Notes under the pieces: model-generated | Databases searched by the model: none | What the model was told of the DNA's origin: nothing | What the model saw: only the letters and a program-made list of their open reading frames with translations | Position numbers and translations under genes: made by a program | NCBI GenBank assembly: GCA_903789415.1 | Contig: CAIFEG010000020.1 | Location: forward strand, 1-38,836 | Direction: 5' to 3' | DNA from: an uncultured Eggerthellaceae bacterium | Lineage (GTDB): Bacteria; Actinomycetota; Coriobacteriia; Coriobacteriales; Eggerthellaceae | Length of the DNA stretch: 38,836 nt | Part shown: in pieces, positions 31,672 to 38,836 of the stretch | Layout: each line of letters starts with the position of its first letter | Position numbering within the stretch: position 1 is the stretch's first letter

Positions 31672-33582
31672 ATGAAACATTGGTTACATAAAGAACAAAC
31701 GCATTTGAAGAACAATATTGGCAGGGATAACCATTCAGAGGAGGAAGGCTCTGCATCTCAAACACTTGGCTATGATGCGGGAAAGATTCCTGATCGGCTT
31801 GAACATATTCCTCATGGGTACGAAAAGCCCGCTCAACACGCGGGAAAACTTGTTCGTTTGACGTATCAAACATACGAGTCTTTTTCTTATGAGAAGAAGA
31901 CTCATCCCATCAAAAAAGTCGCATGGGTGTATGAACCGTATGAATATAACCAGGATCATCAATACGATATTCTGTACCTTTCTCACGGAGGTTGGAGCGA
32001 TGAAACGACCCTTATGGGGACGCCGAAGAACGAAACTTCTTTTAAACATGCCATTGATCATGGAATTGAAGATGGCTTGATTGCGCCGCTCATCATCGTT
32101 TTACTGACATATAACAATACGTCAGGCAAGGATAGTTGGGATTATTCGCTTGCTCTTCAACTAACGAATAATTTTCATAATGAGTTGGTAAATGATTTGA
32201 TGCCTGCCGTTGAATCGAAATGGCACACCTATGCCAAAGAGATAACCCCTGAAGGTTTTGCCGCATCACGTGACCATCGTGGTTTCGCAGGGTTTTCCAT
32301 GGGCTCAGTGAACACGTGGCATACATTTCAATATTGTCTGGATTACTTTCGGTGGTTTATGCCGATGAGTGGGTCATATACCAATAATGCTTCAGTGATG
32401 GTTCAGATGGTTAAAAACCAAGATCGAGGTCCTCGCGACTTTTTCATTTTTTCAATGTCTGGGACGAGGGATTTCGCATATTCCGGTATTAAGAATCAAA
32501 TTGAAGCAATGGAAGAAGACCCAAGTCAGATGTTTCAGAAAACTGATTCACTTGAAGGTGGCAATATAGCATTTCGCGCTCGTGCAGGTTATGAGCACAC
32601 CCCGAATGCTGCTGATGAATATACATACAATGGTATACGGTTGTTTTTTAACGGAGCTCAACATCAAAAAGGGGCCCAAGATTCTTCTGCCCAGAACACG
32701 ACCGAAGAAAAGGTGTACTATTCAACGCGCACTCCAATAAAAGAAGTGGCAAATGATGCCGCATTCGGTGATTGGGGAAAATTTATTTTCCCGCTTAATA
32801 AAGGATACATGTCTGGTAAGACGCTCGGTTCAATCGGTCTTACGTGGTACAGCGAAATAGATCCGAATGAAACGGTAACAATCTGCAACTATTTACGAAA
32901 TCAAGCAGAACGAGGCCACGCGCCATTTATCCGTTTTTATTCTGATGAAGACATCAAACGTAACCCGAATAAAGCAAATACGGGATTGTTTTTCTTTAGA
33001 GGTAAGCCAGGTGGGCGGGTTGCATTTTGCTGTGCCGGTGGTGGCTTTGCCTATGTTGGGGCTATTCACGATAGTTTCCCCGTAGCATACGAACTTTCGC
33101 GCAAGGGGTATAACACCTTCGCGATTATCTACCGTCCGGGAGCACAAACGGCATGTGAAGATCTTTCAAACGCTATAGCATATGTGCAGAATCATGCCGA
33201 TGAGCTGGGCGTAACTCTTAATGACTATTCCATTTGGGGCGGATCTGCGGGCGCAAGAATGGCCAATTGGGTAGGTACCTATACCACCGAATTTTTCACG
33301 GGTGAGATGTGCCCGCGACCAAGTGCAGTAATTACTCAATATACGGGGCTCAATGAGGTTACGGGAGAAGAACCACCGACCTATGCATGTGTGGGAACCC
33401 GAGACTATATCGCAGATTGGCGTGTAATGTCCGATCGAATTGCACGCATCAAAGCCAATGGAACTCCCGCAGAGATCGAAGTATTCCCTGGGCTTTCGCA
33501 TGGTTTTGGGCTCGGTACGGGAACCGTAGCACAGGGATGGCTCGACCGTGCCGCAAAATTCTGGGACGAACAATCTAACTAA
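31672..33582 (+). CDS. Two-domain esterase: feruloyl-esterase-like plus alpha/beta hydrolase
   Basis: 636 residues with GAGGAG nine bases before the ATG and no signal peptide, so cytoplasmic. The N-terminal half (about 50-325) looks like an esterase D/feruloyl esterase domain (PF00756 type), with YDILYLSHGGWSDE near 102-115 and the nucleophile elbow GFSMGS near 205. The C-terminal half (about 430-636) is a second alpha/beta hydrolase with VAFCCAGGGFAYVG as oxyanion strand, the elbow GGSAGA near 525 and SHGFGLG as the probable catalytic His. Two complete catalytic sites in one chain suggest cleavage of two ester types in one substrate. A LysR gene is convergent with it (8-bp overlap of the ends). 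The shared dyad upstream points to control by that regulator. Substrate unknown. Confidence 0.82.
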   Translation: MKHWLHKEQTHLKNNIGRDNHSEEEGSASQTLGYDAGKIPDRLEHIPHGYEKPAQHAGKLVRLTYQTYESFSYEKKTHPIKKVAWVYEPYEYNQDHQYDILYLSHGGWSDETTLMGTPKNETSFKHAIDHGIEDGLIAPLIIVLLTYNNTSGKDSWDYSLALQLTNNFHNELVNDLMPAVESKWHTYAKEITPEGFAASRDHRGFAGFSMGSVNTWHTFQYCLDYFRWFMPMSGSYTNNASVMVQMVKNQDRGPRDFFIFSMSGTRDFAYSGIKNQIEAMEEDPSQMFQKTDSLEGGNIAFRARAGYEHTPNAADEYTYNGIRLFFNGAQHQKGAQDSSAQNTTEEKVYYSTRTPIKEVANDAAFGDWGKFIFPLNKGYMSGKTLGSIGLTWYSEIDPNETVTICNYLRNQAERGHAPFIRFYSDEDIKRNPNKANTGLFFFRGKPGGRVAFCCAGGGFAYVGAIHDSFPVAYELSRKGYNTFAIIYRPGAQTACEDLSNAIAYVQNHADELGVTLNDYSIWGGSAGARMANWVGTYTTEFFTGEMCPRPSAVITQYTGLNEVTGEEPPTYACVGTRDYIADWRVMSDRIARIKANGTPAEIEVFPGLSHGFGLGTGTVAQGWLDRAAKFWDEQSN

Positions 33583-34435
33583 GGTTTGTCGGTTCTTGCG
33601 CTGCCATCAGCTGGAACACATCTGAGGCACTCCCCTGTATGTCTTTAGATGCAACAAGGAAATATACCACTCGAGCACTCGAATCAGTTATCGGAATGCG
33701 AACACGCCCTTTGACTTCAACTTCATTTCTTGGAGCATCGGAGCTAAATGCGAGGAGATCGCTTTTTTCAAGAAGTCCCAAAAATACTTCTCGATCTTCC
33801 TGAACAATAAATTGCGAATGAGGCAAATGAGTACGTACAACATTCATCCAACCACCAATTCCCTTGAAGAGAAGAAATGGCTGCTCGTCTAATTCAGCAA
33901 AAGAAACGCTGCTACGCTTCGACAAAGGGTTTTCTTGAGGAATTAACGCAAACAGATTTTCACCCATAAGAGGAATGGACTGAAACGTTGGAAGTGCAGG
34001 TTCTCTATCTAAGATTGCAAAGTCTACATCTCGATTGATAAGCGCATTTTCCGCTTGCACCTCATCCATAAGCTGTGGAGTGATAATAATACGCGGAAAT
34101 TCCTCAACCACCCGTTCCGTTAAACACCACGTTGGTGCCGGGCCAACGGAAGCAATTTTTATCGTACGCTCGCGTTGAGAAAGTGCATCAAAGTCATCTC
34201 GCATAAGACGCACATCTGCCAAAATTCGCTTCGCGTGATGTACCGCCAACTTCCCAGCTTCATTTAAAGCGACAGAGTTATGTCCCCGATCGAACAAAGA
34301 CTGCCCTAAATCGGTTTCGAGCCTACGTACGGACCGAGAAAGAGCTGGCTGAGTAATATGCAATTCTTCCGCTGCAGCTGAAATTGTCCCCAAGCGATCA
34401 ATTTCAACAAGCTGTCTAAGCTGCTCAAGTTCCAT
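33575..34435 (-). CDS. LysR-type regulator of the esterase/flavodoxin locus
   Basis: 286 residues, standard LysR length. The helix-turn-helix is MELEQLRQLVEIDRLGTISAAAEELHITQPALSRSVRRLETDLG, and the effector-binding domain follows from about residue 88. No strong binding site precedes the ATG. A 19-bp dyad, GTATGC-N7-GCATAC, lies 22 bp upstream of its start and a second copy lies before the esterase gene. I infer autoregulation and control of the divergent flavodoxin and of the esterase. Its 3' end overlaps the esterase 3' end by 8 bp, so read-through would give antisense RNA. The inducer is unknown. Confidence 0.92.
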   Translation of the reverse strand: MELEQLRQLVEIDRLGTISAAAEELHITQPALSRSVRRLETDLGQSLFDRGHNSVALNEAGKLAVHHAKRILADVRLMRDDFDALSQRERTIKIASVGPAPTWCLTERVVEEFPRIIITPQLMDEVQAENALINRDVDFAILDREPALPTFQSIPLMGENLFALIPQENPLSKRSSVSFAELDEQPFLLFKGIGGWMNVVRTHLPHSQFIVQEDREVFLGLLEKSDLLAFSSDAPRNEVEVKGRVRIPITDSSARVVYFLVASKDIQGSASDVFQLMAAQEPTNLS

Positions 34436-34456
34436 AAAACTACCCCACAGAACAAC

Positions 34457-34475
34457 GTATGCATGCGGCGCATAC
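34457..34475. promoter_or_regulatory. 19-bp dyad GTATGC-N7-GCATAC, site B (LysR-type operator candidate)
   Basis: GTATGCATGCGGCGCATAC has the same arms, spacer length and internal T-N11-A (T34460 to A34472) as site A. GCATTGTAC follows at 34491-34499, 16 bp downstream. It sits between the divergent lysR and flavodoxin genes, the classical place for a LysR autoregulatory operator. Confidence 0.75.
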
Positions 34476-34556
34476 CAGATTGACTAAATAGCATTGTACA
34501 CAGGAGAAAAGTCATACGAATATAAAAGCAGAAAAGAGCAGAAGAAAGGGGTCATT

Positions 34557-35213
34557 ATGGAAAAGAAATTATATAGTAGGCGTCAATTTGTTGGAGTTTT
34601 AGGTGCGCTCGGAGCAACCACATTACTTGGTCTTACTGGTTGCGCGAGCAATGCAGCATCAAATGACTCAGGCAGCAGCACGGAAACAGGCTCGAACAGC
34701 AATGAGACACCGAACTCCGGGAGCAATAGCGGAAGAGTTCTCGTCGCGTATTATTCTGCAACAGGCCATACCCGTCCAGTAGCCGAACGTCTCGCCAATG
34801 ATCTCGGAGCGACGCTTTTCGAAATAACTCCTTCAGATCCATTTTCTAGTGATGACCTCAATTTCAACAACCCAGATTCTCGGGTTTCTCAAGAGCATGA
34901 GAATCCTGATCAACGAGACACTCCCCTCGCGCAAACAACACCTGATAATTTCGATCAATACAGCACGGTGTTGCTCGGATATCCAATTTGGTGGGGTGAG
35001 GAAGCATGGCCAATCGATCATTTTGTTACCGACAACGACTTTTCTGGCAAGCGCGTCATTACCTTCTGTACCTCAGAATCTTCAGGACTTGGATCTACCA
35101 CATCAAAACTTTCTGGCATGGCTCAAACAGGAGATTGGGAAGATGGGCGCAGATTTGCCGAGCATCCTTCTCAAAGCGACATTGACAGTTGGGCACAATC
35201 ACTGGGACTTTAA
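34557..35213 (+). CDS. Tat-exported flavodoxin lipoprotein (second copy of the type)
   Basis: 218 residues from ATG 34557, preceded by AAAGGGG; the frame is open to 34494 but the signal peptide begins here. A twin-arginine motif SRRQFVG and the lipobox LTGC (C29) show Tat export and lipid anchoring. A Ser/Asn/Thr-rich linker (about 30-58) leads to the flavodoxin domain. The FMN-phosphate loop is YYSATGHTRPVAERLA, the mid-domain block is LLGYPIWWGEEAWP, and then FCTSESSGLGS. It is divergent from the LysR gene with a shared dyad between them. It parallels the 2415-3158 protein but is under different control and has no adjacent membrane redox protein. Substrate or partner unknown. Confidence 0.88.
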   Translation: MEKKLYSRRQFVGVLGALGATTLLGLTGCASNAASNDSGSSTETGSNSNETPNSGSNSGRVLVAYYSATGHTRPVAERLANDLGATLFEITPSDPFSSDDLNFNNPDSRVSQEHENPDQRDTPLAQTTPDNFDQYSTVLLGYPIWWGEEAWPIDHFVTDNDFSGKRVITFCTSESSGLGSTTSKLSGMAQTGDWEDGRRFAEHPSQSDIDSWAQSLGL

Positions 35214-35312
35214 TTCGCTCAACAGATACCGAACCTTCTCGGTGCTTATGGCTGAATAGGCATACATGTGGATGAACAGGCTCATATCCACACTTCTTCG
35301 ATGACAAAATAC

Positions 35313-35358
35313 AATGATCTTCCCTGATTAAAAATCCTTTCAGGGAAGATCATTTTTC
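35313..35358. terminator. Bidirectional terminator between flavodoxin and amidase genes
   Basis: AATGATCTTCCCTG (35313-35326) pairs perfectly with CAGGGAAGATCATT (35341-35354), followed by TTTCTTTC on the plus strand and an A-rich 5' side for the minus strand. It separates two convergent genes. Confidence 0.88.
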
Positions 35359-35395
35359 TTTCAACTATTTTTCTGATTTGTGTTTCTGAAATAAC

Positions 35396-36340
35396 TTACA
35401 GTGCCGTTGGGCCATCGATTGTTTTACATACATCCATTGATACCGACTTGTATGCAGGATCATCATAGGTGTTGTAGTAGTAGGTCTGTGTCGCTTGAGA
35501 ATATCCTCCCGTGTAGAGCGTATATTCAAAATTTCCGCTCTCTTGTTTGCAATATCCTTTTACCATCGATACCGCCTGCAATGTTTTAAATAAACGGGTT
35601 CGATTAGCAATTTCTCCCTCTTCTTCGGGATAGTTCGCGTTCAAAACAGCCACACGTACAAAACGCGAGATAGAAGAAGGGTCTCCTGGAAGACCCATCA
35701 TAGAAGGGCCAACCCCCAACGCAGACAGTTTTGCATCCCGCATTGATGTTTCGGGAGTCCATTCGGTATCGAGATGCATGTAATTACGCATATTGTTCTG
35801 GTGAAAACCAAATTCTGGTTGATTCGTAAGTACATCAAAGCCATCTTTATAGACTTTCAATCCCTCTTCGGTCTGCTCAATGACCAAAGAACGATGCGCA
35901 TCGGCAACAAACCAATGCAGATCAGTTGGAGGCATCGTGGGAGCTACCGCATCTTTGGTAATGCACAGCGAAGATACTGCTTGTTCTACTTGATCAACGC
36001 TGTCGAAATTTCCGCAGATCCATAGCGGCATTTCATAGCTTGCAACGTTCGTTTTTCCATCTTTGGCATCTGCATAATGTGCAAAGCCTGCAGCAAACGA
36101 CAGCCCTGCGCAATAAAGTCCGTCGTCATTTGCGGCATCAAAGAAGAGCGGCAAGCCTTCTGCAACGATGCCCATACCAAGTAAGTTATGATTGCACACC
36201 TGTTGTCCAAGATGCTTCGCTTCCCAGGTGAATCCTTTGGGGACCGCAACTGGTTTTTCTCCGAAATCCACTCCCCAGTCTAAATTTCGACCAGCATAGA
36301 GATTTCCATTTTTATCAACAAATTGCACTGCTGTGCACAT
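35396..36340 (-). CDS. Choloylglycine hydrolase family amidase (bile salt hydrolase / penicillin V acylase type)
   Basis: 314 residues from ATG 36340, which has GGAGGT at ideal spacing and places Cys at position 2, the N-terminal nucleophile exposed after Met removal. An apparent TTG start at 36352 lies inside the binding site. Conserved residues seen are C2, R18 and D21 (AGRNLDW), N173 (LTNQPEF) and R226 (SRFVR). At the position of the bile salt hydrolase Asn82 (AGLNF), this protein has Ser (AGLSF). Penicillin acylases have Tyr there, so the substrate may be neither typical. Such enzymes hydrolyse conjugated bile acids, penicillin V or N-acyl homoserine lactones. No signal peptide. Likely a single-gene unit. 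Confidence 0.87.
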   Translation of the reverse strand: MCTAVQFVDKNGNLYAGRNLDWGVDFGEKPVAVPKGFTWEAKHLGQQVCNHNLLGMGIVAEGLPLFFDAANDDGLYCAGLSFAAGFAHYADAKDGKTNVASYEMPLWICGNFDSVDQVEQAVSSLCITKDAVAPTMPPTDLHWFVADAHRSLVIEQTEEGLKVYKDGFDVLTNQPEFGFHQNNMRNYMHLDTEWTPETSMRDAKLSALGVGPSMMGLPGDPSSISRFVRVAVLNANYPEEEGEIANRTRLFKTLQAVSMVKGYCKQESGNFEYTLYTGGYSQATQTYYYNTYDDPAYKSVSMDVCKTIDGPTAL

Positions 36341-36386
36341 ATATACCTCCAAGTTTTGCTGTTTTTAAACCCGAACGCGTATTTTA

Positions 36387-36402
36387 CTAAACACGTGTTC
36401 AG
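36387..36402. promoter_or_regulatory. Palindrome upstream of the amidase gene
   Basis: A perfect AACACGTGTT (36390-36399) with partly symmetrical flanks lies about 47 bp before the amidase start, a possible repressor site. In the rest of the 360-bp gap between the divergent amidase and repair genes I see only the repair promoter elements. Confidence 0.35.
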
Positions 36403-36592
36403 TTACAGCATATTTGGAACATTTTTAATAAAAACGCACATTCCCATTCTGGCAAACGTATTGAAAAACGTATTGATGCGATATCTATGCGAAACATGAG
36501 AGGATGGATTTTCGCAAAAGATTTCACATCAGCGACCTTCAAATTTAAACTTCAAAAGTTTTCTTTTCCTGTGCCGTCATTCATTCAACTTC

Positions 36593-36624
36593 ATGTCCGA
36601 AAATTTCTACATCTATGTCCGAAA
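36593..36624 (+). promoter_or_regulatory. Direct repeats ATGTCCGAAA, candidate Ada-type activator site, plus -10
   Basis: ATGTCCGAAA occurs at 36593-36602 and again at 36615-36624, exactly 22 bp (two helical turns) apart. A -10-like TATACA follows at 36650-36655 without a -35. An activator bound to the repeats would contact polymerase from there. The downstream gene encodes an Ada-type activator domain, so autoactivation after DNA methylation damage is a reasonable inference. Confidence 0.5.
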
Positions 36625-36700
36625 GTCGCTATTACTAACCTGATAGTTTTATACACTTTATGCAGAAGATACAACCTAAAGAAATGCATGGGGAACCTCA

Positions 36701-38191
36701 ATGAGCATAGACACCGATACATTATATGAGGCGTTTAAAGCAAACGATTCCCAACTCGATGGTCGCTATTTTATGGGCGTGACCTCTACGGGAATCTATT
36801 GCAGGCCTGTCTGTGGCGCCAGGATGCCGAAAAAGGAAAATTGTCGATTTTTTACTTCAGCGGCTGAAGCAGAACAAGCTGGTTTCAGACCATGTTTGAT
36901 CTGCCGCCCCGAATTAGCACCAGGAAGATCAATCAGTGATGCGACTTCAAATCTTGCTCTTCGAGCGGCTCGCACGTTGCGCGATACATGCGGAAGCGGC
37001 GAAAGCATTGAAACTTTAGCAGGAAAACTCGGGTATACCGATCGCCATCTTCGCCGTGTGTTTGAACGTACGTATCACCTTACGCCAGTTCAATATGTCC
37101 AAACATGCCGGCTTCTGACCGCTAAAAACCTTCTGACAGACAGCAATCTTTCTATAGGAGATATCGCTCTTGCGTCAGGGTTTAAAAGTGTCCGTCGTTT
37201 CAATGAAGCGTTTAAGTCACATTACCGCATGGCTCCCTCTTCGTTGCGTAAAGAAGCGTCGCACAAAGGAACCAACGAGAGAGGAATATCATCGAGCGCG
37301 ATTTCATTAAGTGGGATTTCACTCAAGCTCGGATATCGGCCACCATATGCATGGGAAAGCATGCTTCACTTTTTGGAAAGTCGAGCAATCGAAACCATTG
37401 AGGTCATTCGTGATAATGCATATTATCGGACGGTTTCAATGAAAACAAATACGGGAAAATTAATCACCGGATGGATCAAGGTAAGCAACCTCCCCGAACG
37501 TAACTGTATACGGCTTACCATGAGTGAAAGCCTCTTGCCCGTCCTTACCCACGTTGTCGCGCGCGTACGTCTTCTCTTTGACTTAGATGCAGAACCTGCA
37601 CTTATATACAATGCATTAAAAAGCATGGAAGGGATAAAGCCAGGATCTCTGCGGCAGGGCACACGCCTTCCAGGAAGTTTTGACGCTTTCGAAACGGCTG
37701 CGCGCGCCATTATTGGACAGTGGATAAGCATTCAGAACGCCAATGTCCAAGCTGCAAAAGTCGCTCAAAAATATGGAACACCCATACAAACGGGAGTACC
37801 GGGGCTTTCGCGCTCTTTTCCGACTGCGGATTGGGTGGTACGTCAGGGAACGCATCTTCTCGATGACTTCGGGAATCTCGGCATTACATCAGCACGATCG
37901 AAGGCGATATTAGCCTTGGCACAGGCCATAATTCATGGAAACGTTTTGCTTGAACCTGTCTCAGATCCTCAAGAACAGATGAGCAATATGCTTGCCCTTA
38001 AAGGTATTGGGCCATGGACAGCCAATTATATTGCAATGAGGACGATGGGATACACCGATGCATTTCTCGAAACCGATTCGGGGATAAAACATGCACTCGA
38101 GGGCACGAACAGCAAAGAAATGTTAGACATGGCAGAAAATTGGCGACCTTGGCGAAGTTATGCGGTCGTTAATCTTTGGAACACCCTTTAG
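36701..38191 (+). CDS. Ada-AlkA fusion: methylphosphotriester-sensing activator and 3-methyladenine DNA glycosylase
   Basis: 496 residues. Residues 20-75 are an Ada zinc domain with cysteines C34, C38, C65 and C68 (GIYCRPVC, RPCLIC); C34 corresponds to the methyl-accepting Cys38 of E. coli Ada. An AraC-type helix-turn-helix follows (about 85-185; LGYTDRHLRRVFERTYHLTPVQY). The C-terminal half is AlkA: an N-terminal sheet domain (about 205-290) and an HhH-GPD domain with LKGIGPWTANYIAMR and the catalytic Asp in LETDSGIKHAL. It therefore both senses methylated DNA backbone and excises alkylated bases. A gene for a separate Ogt-type methyltransferase follows after 8 bp, so the operon supplies a complete adaptive response. 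Confidence 0.95.
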   Translation: MSIDTDTLYEAFKANDSQLDGRYFMGVTSTGIYCRPVCGARMPKKENCRFFTSAAEAEQAGFRPCLICRPELAPGRSISDATSNLALRAARTLRDTCGSGESIETLAGKLGYTDRHLRRVFERTYHLTPVQYVQTCRLLTAKNLLTDSNLSIGDIALASGFKSVRRFNEAFKSHYRMAPSSLRKEASHKGTNERGISSSAISLSGISLKLGYRPPYAWESMLHFLESRAIETIEVIRDNAYYRTVSMKTNTGKLITGWIKVSNLPERNCIRLTMSESLLPVLTHVVARVRLLFDLDAEPALIYNALKSMEGIKPGSLRQGTRLPGSFDAFETAARAIIGQWISIQNANVQAAKVAQKYGTPIQTGVPGLSRSFPTADWVVRQGTHLLDDFGNLGITSARSKAILALAQAIIHGNVLLEPVSDPQEQMSNMLALKGIGPWTANYIAMRTMGYTDAFLETDSGIKHALEGTNSKEMLDMAENWRPWRSYAVVNLWNTL

Positions 38192-38199
38192 GAGGAAAA

Positions 38200-38733
38200 A
38201 TGCAGTACAAAGATACCTACGAATCACCTTTAGGATCTATTTTGCTCGCTTCGGATGATGAGGGGTTAATAGGTTTATGGTTCTTCCACCAGAAATACTT
38301 TGCAAATATCTTAAAGAAAGATGCTGAGCAGAAAGAAATTGAGCCAATACGAGCAGCAAAAGAATGGCTTGATCAATATTTTTCAGGAAATAAGCCTTCA
38401 GTTGATGTGCCGCTTCATTTTATCGGCACCGACTTCCAAAAAGAAGTTTGGAATTGTCTGCTTACGATACCCTATGGGCATACCACAACATATGGCGAAA
38501 TCGCCCAACACCTTGCAGAAGAGCATGGGGGCAAAAAAGTATCAGCTCAAGCTGTCGGAGGCGCCGTTGGGCATAATGAAATGTCAATTATTGTTCCCTG
38601 CCATCGCGTCGTAGGCTCGAATGGTAGCCTTACCGGATATGCGGGCGGCATTCAGCGAAAGATGAAGTTGCTGGAACTCGAAGGCGTCGATTTAAGCAAA
38701 TTCTCTGTCCCAACAAGTGGAACAGCGTTGTGA
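38200..38733 (+). CDS. ogt: Methylated-DNA--protein-cysteine methyltransferase (Ogt type)
   Basis: 177 residues from ATG 38200, with GGAGG at 38191-38195 overlapping the previous stop; the ATG at 38176 lies within the upstream gene and lacks a site. The suicide cysteine is in the family signature IIVPCHRVVGSNGSLTGYAGG near residues 134-154. The DNA-binding helix region IPYGHTTTYGEIAQHL precedes it. The protein removes O6-methyl from guanine by transfer to its own cysteine. It is co-transcribed with the Ada-AlkA gene. The last 103 bp of the window (38734-38836) hold only a weak GAGTG/CACTC hairpin and no gene. Confidence 0.95.
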   Translation: MQYKDTYESPLGSILLASDDEGLIGLWFFHQKYFANILKKDAEQKEIEPIRAAKEWLDQYFSGNKPSVDVPLHFIGTDFQKEVWNCLLTIPYGHTTTYGEIAQHLAEEHGGKKVSAQAVGGAVGHNEMSIIVPCHRVVGSNGSLTGYAGGIQRKMKLLELEGVDLSKFSVPTSGTAL

Positions 38734-38836
38734 AAGCTCAATCACATTGAGTGATACTTTAACCACTCACGCCTACACACGCAAAAACGCCCTCTATGAG
38801 CACGACGCCCTATTCTTCCACGTCACTACAACGTAG

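Noticed and set aside
36487-36729. 80-codon plus-strand frame before the Ada-AlkA gene
   Set aside because: No binding site, no recognisable protein features, and it overlaps the promoter region and the start of the repair gene.

Overview
The window looks like a chromosomal segment of a host-associated, fermentative, fairly AT-rich actinobacterium, most likely a Coriobacteriia member related to Atopobium/Fannyhessea. This is an inference from gene content and composition, not a database match. Supporting points are the infC-rpmI-rplT order, a polyenoic fatty acid isomerase close to the Cutibacterium (Propionibacterium) acnes enzyme, Ser/Thr-rich lipoproteins, a bile-salt-hydrolase-type amidase, and tRNAs with encoded CCA ends. 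I see no insertion sequence, prophage or CRISPR array.

Region by region. 1-1450: two aldo/keto reductases, the first cut by the window edge. 1621-3158: a DUF4405-like multi-helix membrane protein followed by a Tat-exported flavodoxin lipoprotein. 3393-4313: a CmpB-like membrane protein. 4310-9841 (minus strand): a LysR-type regulator, then an apparent operon encoding a membrane-anchored SRPBCC protein, a polyunsaturated fatty acid double-bond isomerase, an acyl-activating AMP ligase and a dedicated acyl carrier protein. This is the strongest candidate for an undescribed pathway. 10031-21136: surface-polysaccharide genes (GtrA, tRNA-Glu, a zinc-ribbon membrane protein, a GtrB-like glycosyltransferase, a ChbG/YdjC deacetylase, a YfhO-like giant membrane protein, a NifX-like small protein and two tandem paralogous DUF6020-like membrane proteins). 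21226-22670: the infC-rpmI-rplT operon, with a structured leader containing an attenuator-like terminator and an apparent AUA start codon for IF3. 22709-25373: two small envelope proteins and an orphan amino-acid-type binding lipoprotein.

Between that lipoprotein and comF lies a 228-nt region (25405-25632) that folds as a structured RNA closed by a 10-bp terminal helix. 26747-29160: a processive-type glycosyltransferase and a Gln/Asn-rich membrane protein. 29405-29571: tRNA-Gly and tRNA-Pro. 29672-31339: murI and rdgB. 31672-35213: a two-domain esterase, a LysR regulator and a second Tat flavodoxin lipoprotein. They are linked by two copies of a 19-bp dyad GTATGC-N7-GCATAC, one upstream of the esterase and one in the lysR/flavodoxin intergenic space. 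35396-36340: a choloylglycine-hydrolase-family amidase. 36701-38733: an alkylation repair operon (Ada-AlkA fusion plus Ogt-type methyltransferase).

Several start codons were moved from the longest reading frame to the position best supported by a ribosome binding site, signal peptide or family length. Each case is explained in its entry.
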